Shown piece after piece: positions 1-4,725 of a stretch of DNA of 5,567 bases. The stretch is from JAHRVQ01 sp047616645. Its GTDB lineage: Bacteria; Pseudomonadota; Gammaproteobacteria; Pseudomonadales; Azotimanducaceae. The translations under genes and the position numbers were made by a program. Positions within the stretch are counted from its first letter, which is position 1; each line of letters opens with the position of its first letter. Under the pieces are notes generated by a model. It had not been told where the DNA came from. It worked only from the letters and a program-made list of their open reading frames with translations, and did no database searches. The DNA is taken from the NCBI GenBank assembly GCA_047616645.1, contig JBLHIH010000198.1, positions 1-5,567 on the forward strand. Reading direction: 5' to 3'.

Positions 1-1592
1 AGCATGGGCCACTGCGCATTGTTGACCGCCATCCTGATGCGGTGACCTTTGGGAAAAACCCATGAGGTGAAATGCAGTTCAATATCCAGCGTAAAGGTCT
101 CACCGGAAATAATCGCTTGCGGTTGTCTTGAAGAATTGCGATGGGTGCCGTTAAACGCCGCGCCGGTTATCTGCGTGACGGTGCCATCGGGGGCAACATC
201 CGACAGCCGGACCATCCAGTTGGCGTGCGGCGCATCGGCGGTCACCTTGAGTACGGCCAGTGGTAATCCCAGTATTTCAGTATCTTCTACTAATGGATCA
301 GAATCGTAGACCAGGCTAAACGCATCGGTCGGGCGTTGATCGTGTGCAACGTCGCCCCACCACATAACTGGGCCTCCAGCCTCGACCCCGATGCTGGGTG
401 TATAACGCAGTTGATGCACGGTTTCATTGGACACTTTGTTTGCCAGGGTATGGTTTGCCTGTGGATAGTAGCGCCGGTGAACCGTTCGCTTGATTGGCCA
501 GTTCTCTTCCCAGCGCCAAGCACCCGGTGCATGTTCTAGGTATGGACCGGGCGGATGCCAGTTGCGGACATAAACAGCCAGTTTAGGTTCCTTCATAATG
601 CCGCTGTCAATGCCTTTTAACCAGTGATCAAACCATCGCACAGCTTCGTGTCGCCACTCCATCCCTGGCTTTGGGTAAGGGTCGTGTGGCCAGGCGTGTG
701 ACCACGGGCCGATCATTGCCTTGATGGGGGCTCGCACATTTTCGAGCATCCGCGGCAGACTGTCACGATAGCCATCGTACCAACCGCCTATATGGAACGA
801 GGGTATTTTGATCTGATCGTACTTGCCTTTGGCTGATGCGCGATCCCAAAATGGGCCATCTCGCTGTTGTTGTTTATACGTCATCATCCAGGGTTCGGTG
901 TCAAAGCGGTTCTCAAAATACGCCTCGTCGATGCGGTATTCAGGCGCTCCCGGCAGAGCGTTATAAAGGTCTTGGCTCATCTCCCAACTATCCATATGCA
1001 TGATGCCATCCATATAGTGCACGTCATCCTGGAAAAGATCCTCGGTTGCGTGGACCGGTATTATCGCTTTCAAAGCAGGCGGATTGCGCAGGGCTAGCTG
1101 GATCGCATTGAAGCCACTCCAGGAAATGCCGAACATTCCGATCTTGCCGCTCGACCATGCCTGCTTTGATAACCAATCGATGACGACTTCACCATCATCA
1201 AGTTCCTGGCCAGAATATTCGTGGGGCACAAGCCGCCCCTCGCTATTGCCGGTACCGCGGATATCTACCCTCGCGACAATATAATCGCGGTCGACAAAAT
1301 AGGAATAGAGCGGGTGATTACGCATGCGTGATTCGTCTTTACGGTACGGATCAAGCTCGAGCAGAACTGGGTATTTCTTGTTCACCAGCCCGCCCCGAGG
1401 TACATAAAGATCTACCGCCAAACGGATCCCATCTGGCATGGGAATCCAGCTTTCCAATATGGTGATGCTATCAACTGGCTCTGCGGGGCGGCTATCGGCG
1501 GCAGCTGCAATGCTGCTGAAAATAATAAACACCGCAGAAAACAACAGTTCTATTATGGGTTTTTGTGGTGTAGACAGTTTTTTATGGGCCAC
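1..1592 (-). CDS. CocE/NonD-family exported serine hydrolase (X-Pro dipeptidyl-peptidase S15 fold), 3'-truncated by window edge
   Basis: An uninterrupted minus-strand frame of 530 codons runs off the window. Residues 1-31 form a Sec signal peptide: KK near the N-terminus, a hydrophobic stretch at about 13-30, and likely cleavage after the AAA run before DSRP. An alpha/beta-hydrolase domain follows. The nucleophile elbow is GISWSG with Ser157. WYDG supplies Asp273, GPWSH supplies His299, and Tyr83 in DPYRK matches the oxyanion tyrosine of cocaine esterase. From about residue 335 a jelly-roll PepX_C-like domain begins (EAGGPVMWWGD, DQRPTD, FTSWVFPKGHRIRMAV). The family hydrolyses esters, amides or acyl-peptide bonds; the substrate here is unknown. 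The start is GTG at 1592: an in-frame TAG lies at 1607-1605, no ATG occurs between, and AGGA at 1606-1603 is a somewhat distant ribosome binding site. The missing C-terminus probably completes the jelly roll. The family call is firm, and export to the periplasm or outside is inferred. Confidence 0.93.
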   Translation of the reverse strand, partial: MAHKKLSTPQKPIIELLFSAVFIIFSSIAAAADSRPAEPVDSITILESWIPMPDGIRLAVDLYVPRGGLVNKKYPVLLELDPYRKDESRMRNHPLYSYFVDRDYIVARVDIRGTGNSEGRLVPHEYSGQELDDGEVVIDWLSKQAWSSGKIGMFGISWSGFNAIQLALRNPPALKAIIPVHATEDLFQDDVHYMDGIMHMDSWEMSQDLYNALPGAPEYRIDEAYFENRFDTEPWMMTYKQQQRDGPFWDRASAKGKYDQIKIPSFHIGGWYDGYRDSLPRMLENVRAPIKAMIGPWSHAWPHDPYPKPGMEWRHEAVRWFDHWLKGIDSGIMKEPKLAVYVRNWHPPGPYLEHAPGAWRWEENWPIKRTVHRRYYPQANHTLANKVSNETVHQLRYTPSIGVEAGGPVMWWGDVAHDQRPTDAFSLVYDSDPLVEDTEILGLPLAVLKVTADAPHANWMVRLSDVAPDGTVTQITGAAFNGTHRNSSRQPQAIISGETFTLDIELHFTSWVFPKGHRIRMAVNNAQWPM

Positions 1593-1617
1593 TGTGCTTT
1601 TTTCCTATTCGATTCTT

Positions 1618-1631
1618 ATTGTGCAAACAAT
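1618..1631. promoter_or_regulatory. Short dyad upstream of the CocE/NonD gene
   Basis: ATTGT-GCAA-ACAAT is a perfect 5+5 bp inverted repeat with a 4-nt centre, about 26 bp upstream of the GTG start of the hydrolase. Its position would suit an operator or a promoter-overlapping site. It lies in AT-rich DNA where short dyads arise by chance, and I see no convincing -35/-10 pair around it, so this is a weak call. Confidence 0.2.
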
Positions 1632-1760
1632 ATTAATGCTTAAGACATCCAAGTGTTTTCGATTATCACAGAACTAGGCTATCAGATCTTAGGTTTTGGC
1701 GGACCCAATAGTTGAGGTAAACGGCAATGCATGGCTCGTCCATTTCTGTCAGCTTGGTAA

Positions 1761-1940
1761 TTTGAGGAATTAGGTTGCAGCAATGTATCCGTCAAACTAT
1801 GGCAGGTTCAAGGTGACCCAAGTGTCTCAATTGGGCACTACGTCTCAGTTTTAGGTGTTCTAGGCCTTGTTGAAGATTTTGCAAAAGTGGCCAATGACGA
1901 CGAACTTGGTAGAAAGCTTCAAGATATTAAATTGTTATAG
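1761..1940 (+). pseudogene. Relic of an XRE-family (HipB-like) antitoxin/regulator, N-terminus missing
   Basis: The plus-strand frame entered after a TAA at 1758-1760 stays open for 59 codons to a TAG at 1938-1940. Its latter part reads LWQVQGDPSVSIGHYVSVLG, then VLGLVEDFAKVANDDELG, then RKLQDIKLL. This resembles the second half of the helix-turn-helix domain and the C-terminal tail of XRE proteins encoded next to HipA-type or nucleotidyltransferase toxins: the (E)xGDPSVxxG turn, the VLxxLGL helix, and the A-DD-ELGRKLQD tail. No start codon, ribosome binding site or recognisable first helices precede it in frame. The glutamate usually found before the QGDPS-like turn also seems absent. No toxin gene follows; the next gene converges from the other strand. 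I read it as a degraded antitoxin remnant. The match is from memory of family patterns and not from a search. Confidence 0.55.
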
Positions 1941-1942
1941 GA

Positions 1943-1958
1943 AATATGAGATCATATT
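1943..1958. repeat. Perfect 7+7 bp palindrome between the XRE relic and fic
   Basis: AATATGA-GA-TCATATT has perfect 7-bp arms and a 2-bp centre. It starts 3 bp after the stop of the XRE relic and ends 17 bp before the stop codon of the converging fic gene. It is AT-rich with no U-tract, so it is a poor intrinsic terminator. Its size suits a dimeric DNA-binding protein, but the downstream location argues against an ordinary operator unless a lost gene once began here. Confidence 0.35.
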
Positions 1959-1975
1959 CTGATGAGTTGAACCGG

Positions 1976-2893
1976 TTACGGTTGAACCAAATAGTAGCGG
2001 CCAGTTTTTTGAGTACCGCGCTTTTCAATGAGTCCTACATCGAGCAAAGGAGTAATAATATTCATCGCTCCCCGACGTGATACTTTTAGATGCTCCCAAA
2101 TCTCAGCCGGTGCCATGCTACTGTGATCACGAAGCAAACCGAGCAAATGCTCTTGTCTAGGAGTGAGGTCTATTTTTGTTGAGCTTGAGCCTTGAAATTT
2201 TTTCAATCTCAGCCAAATGCGTTCCAACGTTTTGTGTAAATCTATCGCGGAATATTCAAGCCATTGCGTTAAATCTTCGCTAGCCTTTCGGACTTGTATT
2301 AGCGCTTGATAAAAAGCCTGACGATCTTCCCAATAATATTCATCTACTGAAAATAGATAGTGAGAATCAAACCCCGTGCGATATAGATCCCATAACGCTA
2401 GGGCGCGACCCACGCGGCCATTACCGTCGGCAAAGGGATGAATATTCTCAAAACGATAATGAAGGATCGCTGAACTAAGCACTGGTGATAAAGAGTTCGA
2501 TGCGCCATTCCACCACTCTAGTAGTTCAAACATCAGCGGCGATACATCGTTCGCAGGTGGTGGAAAGTGACCTCCCACTTGCACGGAGATAGTGCGGTAA
2601 GCTCCTGCATGGCCCTGATCCATTACGTCGTCCGCTAACAGAAGATGAAACTGAAAAAGGTGATCATGCCGAATTGTTTTTAGTTTGGCGTTCTTTTCAA
2701 TAAACCGTAGCCCAGCAAAGTAATTCAGTACCTCTCGCTGAGAAGGTTTGTCAGAGGCCACTAATTCACGCCCTTCTTCAAGTGCTCGCACCTGTTCTAA
2801 CGTTAGAGGGTTGCCCTCAATTGCATTAGAAGCGTGGCCATTGCGCGTGCGCGTGTCTTTTTGCAGCGCAGGAATCCACGGTAATAAGGCCAC
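1976..2893 (-). CDS. Class II Fic-domain protein (probable AMP-transferase) with C-terminal winged helix; 5' end disrupted
   Basis: Numbered from the GTG at 2893 (305 codons), the protein has an inhibitory-helix motif SNAIEG at 22-27, matching (S/T)xxxE(G/N) just upstream of the Fic core, which defines class II. Next come a flap region around TISVQVGGHFPPP (101-113) and the catalytic loop HPFADGNGRVGR with His152. A winged-helix domain at about 243-303 resembles those in regulatory Fic proteins. Fic enzymes usually transfer AMP from ATP to a hydroxyl of a target protein; the target is unknown. The coding pattern continues upstream of the GTG to about 2983 (SELYDSPLSLVEEIAALRER), but that stretch has no ATG, GTG or TTG. 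A well-placed AGGAG-ATG at 3049 is in frame but followed by five stops. The gene may therefore be translated from the GTG without its N-terminal helix, from a rare start, or not at all. The catalytic residues are intact. Confidence 0.85.
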   Translation of the reverse strand: MALLPWIPALQKDTRTRNGHASNAIEGNPLTLEQVRALEEGRELVASDKPSQREVLNYFAGLRFIEKNAKLKTIRHDHLFQFHLLLADDVMDQGHAGAYRTISVQVGGHFPPPANDVSPLMFELLEWWNGASNSLSPVLSSAILHYRFENIHPFADGNGRVGRALALWDLYRTGFDSHYLFSVDEYYWEDRQAFYQALIQVRKASEDLTQWLEYSAIDLHKTLERIWLRLKKFQGSSSTKIDLTPRQEHLLGLLRDHSSMAPAEIWEHLKVSRRGAMNIITPLLDVGLIEKRGTQKTGRYYLVQP

Positions 2894-2982
2894 ACTTGCG
2901 TTATCAATTCGTTCACGCAGCGCCGCGATTTCCTCTACTAGAGATAGGGGGGAATCATAAAGTTCGCTTCGTATGACAAAAA

Positions 2983-3038
2983 ATTAGTAAACTATAAGTC
3001 AAGTCATTGATCAAACAGATTAGTCAATAATTAGTCAA
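2983..3038. repeat. Degenerate tandem array of ATTAGTCAA units (TTGACTAAT on the fic strand)
   Basis: Five 9-bp units follow one another: ATTAGTAAA at 2983, ATAAGTCAA at 2994, ATTGATCAA at 3006, ATTAGTCAA at 3019 and ATTAGTCAA at 3030. The steps are 11, 12, 13 and 11 bp, close to one DNA turn, so the units would lie on about one face of the helix. Two copies are perfect, two differ at one base and one at two. The array lies between the well-formed ribosome binding site/ATG at 3049 and the recognisable Fic coding body. It could be an iterated protein-binding site or a tandem duplication that entered the first codons of fic. Confidence 0.6.
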
Positions 3039-3061
3039 GTTGTTGTCATGTTGTTACTCCT
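3038..3061 (-). promoter_or_regulatory. Strong ribosome binding site and ATG giving a 4-codon frame ahead of fic
   Basis: On the minus strand AGGAG (3061-3057) sits 7 nt before an ATG at 3049, followed by ACA ACA ACT and then TGA. The frame is exactly that of the Fic body. It is blocked by stops at 3037, 3022, 3013, 3001 and 2986 before opening into TTT TTT GTC ATA and the Fic-like N-terminal sequence. This is probably the ancestral fic start, now cut off from its gene. A tiny leader peptide is the alternative reading. Confidence 0.5.
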
Positions 3062-3085
3062 ATTAGTGGTGATGGATATTGTTTG

Positions 3086-3499
3086 TTACGCGATGAATTC
3101 AATGCGTATTCCACCGCCTGGAATATTGCACATCATGTGTCGCTTGGGGCCATTGCCCATTGGTTCAGGTGGGAATTCAATTTGAACGCGAGAATCCTTC
3201 TTTAACTCTAGAAAGAGAGACTCGATGGCTTCGACACTCTTCATTGCTAGTGCCAAGTGGTGCAGACCGATCACGTTCTTGCGATCAAACACAATCGTTT
3301 TAGTTGGGTCGACCGCTTGCCAGAGCGTGATCAATGTTGTGCCATCCGATAGAATTACTGCTGGATAGTCTGGCTTTTCGCCTACTTGCTCATACCGTAG
3401 GGTATTGATAAAAAAGTGTCTTGCTTCATCAAGGTTAGAGACTGTAAGCCCCACATGATGCACACCTTGCGTAATGGGTTCGGGTTGAATATTGTTCAT
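3086..3499 (-). CDS. VOC-superfamily (glyoxalase/bleomycin resistance/extradiol dioxygenase fold) small protein
   Basis: The 137-residue protein has the paired beta-alpha-beta-beta-beta layout of the vicinal oxygen chelate fold. Module one begins GVHHVGLTVSNLDEARHFF near residue 12, and module two begins VIGLHHLALAMKSVEAIESLF near residue 76, ending GGIRIEFIA. Likely metal ligands are the second His of each HH pair and the Glu of the final IRIEF strand. The fourth ligand of glyoxalase I is not evident, so lactoylglutathione lyase activity is doubtful. Family members include lyases, epimerases, ring-cleavage dioxygenases and drug-binding proteins, and the substrate here is unknown. I chose the ATG at 3499; a TTG at 3511 in the same frame has AGG about 10 nt upstream and would add MHKK. 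The gene is transcribed away from the adjacent lysR, a usual sign that the regulator controls it. Only 36 bp separate its stop from the ATG at 3049, and no terminator is visible, so read-through into fic is plausible. Confidence 0.82.
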   Translation of the reverse strand: MNNIQPEPITQGVHHVGLTVSNLDEARHFFINTLRYEQVGEKPDYPAVILSDGTTLITLWQAVDPTKTIVFDRKNVIGLHHLALAMKSVEAIESLFLELKKDSRVQIEFPPEPMGNGPKRHMMCNIPGGGIRIEFIA

Positions 3500-3527
3500 T
3501 TTTTTGTGCAATCGAAGTTAACCTAGG

Positions 3528-3547
3528 AACATAATGTACATAACGTT
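3528..3547. promoter_or_regulatory. 20-bp imperfect palindrome in the VOC/lysR divergent promoter; candidate LysR operator
   Basis: AACATAATGTACATAACGTT pairs at 8 of 10 positions about its GTAC centre, with a perfect 8-bp core ATGTACAT at 3534-3541. It lies 29 bp upstream of the VOC ATG and 53 bp upstream of the lysR ATG. LysR-type regulators commonly bind such interrupted dyads between themselves and a divergent target. The site would overlap the probable promoter region of the VOC gene. The strict T-N11-A form is not met; the nearest pair is T3532 and A3543. The dyad is seen directly, and its role is inferred. Confidence 0.5.
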
Positions 3548-3600
3548 TGGCCGTTGAGTAAGATGGTCTTTGGTTCAATAACTATTTACAGAGAGCAATA

Positions 3601-4512
3601 ATGGCTGATCAAAATGGGCTTAGGGAGTTTGTGGCAGTGGTTAAATACGGTAGTTTTACGGCGGCGGCTGAGGCGCTAAATGTATCTACTTCGTTTATTA
3701 GTCGGGAAGTGAAACGGCTTGAGGAACGCATTGGCACGCGGTTATTGCATCGCACAACGCGAAGCTTACAGCTCACTGATATGGGTGAAACCTATCATGC
3801 TAGAGGTCTTGAAATTAGCAAGATGCTGGATGCCCTTGAGTCTGATATGGCGGAGTTACAGCACCACCCAAAGGGCAATATTCGGATAACGGCCGCTGGC
3901 CTATACGCTGAGCGTTATGTCGCGCCAGCGTTGGCAGAATTCACCAAACAATACCCTGACGTTTCCGTAGAACTCAATACCAGTATGTCGGTAGTCGATA
4001 TTGTTGAAGAGGGATTTGACGTGGCGATAAGAATGGCCGCGCTGGAGGACAGTTCGTTAATCGCACGCAAAATTGCCCCGCGGCGGGTGATGGTCTGTGC
4101 CAGCCCCGGGTATTTAAACAAACACGGTCACCCCAACACACCTGATGATTTAAAAAACCACAATTGCCTCTGTTTCCCTGACATGGTGTGGCGATTTCAG
4201 TACCCAGATGGCATGCAAACAATGAAAGTAGAAGGAACTTGGTGTAGTGATAACGGCCGAGCATTGGTCGCCGCTGCAATCCGAGGCATGGGTTTGGTGA
4301 GAATGACTGACTATTACATGGTGGATGGTCTTAGACGAGGTGAACTGGTTCCTGTACTTGAAGAGTACGAAGTGCAAGATGCAGCAACATGGATCGTATT
4401 CCCAACCCGTGAGCAAATGCCAACGCGCATTCGTATACTGATTGATTTTCTGGCTGAACGATTAAAACAAGCTGAACAACTAATCGAACATACCAAGCCA
4501 ATCTCAAATTGA
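3601..4512 (+). CDS. LysR-type transcriptional regulator, AaeR/DmlR/CrgA-like subgroup
   Basis: The 303-residue protein is full length for the family. Residues 7-65 form the winged helix-turn-helix with the standard signature: FVAVVKYGSFTAAAEALNVS, then SFISREVKRLEERIGTRLLH, then RTTRSLQLTDMGETY. A linker helix follows at about 66-88. From about 92 to 291 is the periplasmic-binding-like effector domain, with GNIRITA, EGFDVAIRMA, the ARKIAPRRVMVCASPGYL strand and AAIRGMGLVRMTDYY. These features fit the subgroup of single-target, often autoregulated regulators. The inducer is unknown. The ATG at 3601 is preceded by GAGAG at 3591-3595, a good ribosome binding site. The gene is divergent from the VOC gene and 213 bp upstream of the alpha/beta hydrolase on the same strand, so either or both may be targets. 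The 20-bp dyad between lysR and the VOC gene is the best operator candidate. No defects are visible. Confidence 0.95.
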   Translation: MADQNGLREFVAVVKYGSFTAAAEALNVSTSFISREVKRLEERIGTRLLHRTTRSLQLTDMGETYHARGLEISKMLDALESDMAELQHHPKGNIRITAAGLYAERYVAPALAEFTKQYPDVSVELNTSMSVVDIVEEGFDVAIRMAALEDSSLIARKIAPRRVMVCASPGYLNKHGHPNTPDDLKNHNCLCFPDMVWRFQYPDGMQTMKVEGTWCSDNGRALVAAAIRGMGLVRMTDYYMVDGLRRGELVPVLEEYEVQDAATWIVFPTREQMPTRIRILIDFLAERLKQAEQLIEHTKPISN

Positions 4513-4714
4513 TCTAAAGGGTCACCTCTTCTTTGCGCAAGCAAGGTTGTTCCTGCGCAGCGGTTTAGCATTGTTGCTAATCAGCAACGATGCTTTAACC
4601 AAACAGCATCTTAATCTTCAAAGGTTTCCAGCGTAGGATCTGCATCACGCAAGGGTAGTCAACAGTTGCAAACAGGTTGATTGCTTTTTACCTAGTGAAA
4701 AAACCAATTTATCT
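4513..4714 (+). other. Non-coding gap between lysR and the alpha/beta hydrolase gene
   Basis: No coding pattern is evident here. Besides the hairpin at 4562-4600, the gap holds two copies of the self-complementary hexamer TGCGCA (4534-4539 and 4554-4559), which could form a weaker stem. It also holds a loose dyad, TCAAC (4659-4663) and GTTGA (4676-4680), about 45 bp before the next start codon. The promoter of the hydrolase gene is probably in the last 100 bp, but I cannot point to a clear -35/-10 pair. Confidence 0.4.
4562..4600 (+). other. Strong RNA hairpin downstream of lysR
   Basis: AGCATTGTTGCT at 4567-4578 pairs with AGCAACGATGCT at 4583-4594 around the loop AATC, giving 12 pairs of which one is a G-U wobble in the plus-strand RNA. 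After a small internal loop, GGTT (4562-4565) pairs with AACC (4597-4600). On the minus strand the wobble would become an A-C mismatch, so the structure fits plus-strand transcription. No U-run follows, so this is not a classical intrinsic terminator. It may protect the 3' end of the lysR transcript or form part of the leader of the hydrolase gene 125 bp downstream. Confidence 0.55.
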
Positions 4715-4718
4715 GGAG
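4715..4718 (+). promoter_or_regulatory. Ribosome binding site of the alpha/beta hydrolase gene
   Basis: GGAG lies 7 nt before the ATG at 4726. It fixes the start so that the encoded protein begins with a complete signal peptide. Confidence 0.75.
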
Positions 4719-4725
4719 ATTAGAA

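Noticed and set aside
49..1284. Several ORFs of 66-86 codons on both strands within 1-1300
   Set aside because: All lie inside the continuous 530-codon hydrolase frame, whose catalytic motifs are intact. Their translations have no domain-like features.
1438..1677. Plus-strand ORF of 79 codons across the start of the CocE/NonD gene
   Set aside because: It is antisense to the signal-peptide region. Its hydrophobic stretch mirrors the signal-peptide codons, and it has no ribosome binding site.
1666..1743. Minus-strand 25-codon ORF (ATG at 1743, open upstream to 1791) with a protein-like composition, reading MDEPCIAVYLNYW and onward
   Set aside because: It is short, I recognise no family, and it has no ribosome binding site. 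Its upstream part overlaps the XRE relic on the other strand. It might be the end of another decayed gene but cannot be supported alone.
2983..3038. Short repeat array considered as a CRISPR
   Set aside because: The units are 9 bp with 2-4 bp spacers, far too small for CRISPR repeats and spacers, and they are degenerate.
4534..4559. TGCGCA repeat pair considered as a terminator stem after lysR
   Set aside because: The stem is only 6 bp with a 14-nt loop and no U-tract; each hexamer is also self-complementary, so pairing between them is not compelling.
3915..4571. Minus-strand ORFs of 68-101 codons opposite lysR
   Set aside because: They are antisense shadows of a complete, well-formed LysR gene and have Cys- and Ser-rich, non-domain composition.
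4659..4680. TCAAC-N12-GTTGA as a second LysR operator before the hydrolase gene
   Set aside because: Only the 5-bp arms match, and it does not resemble the dyad at 3528-3547, so it is within chance expectation.
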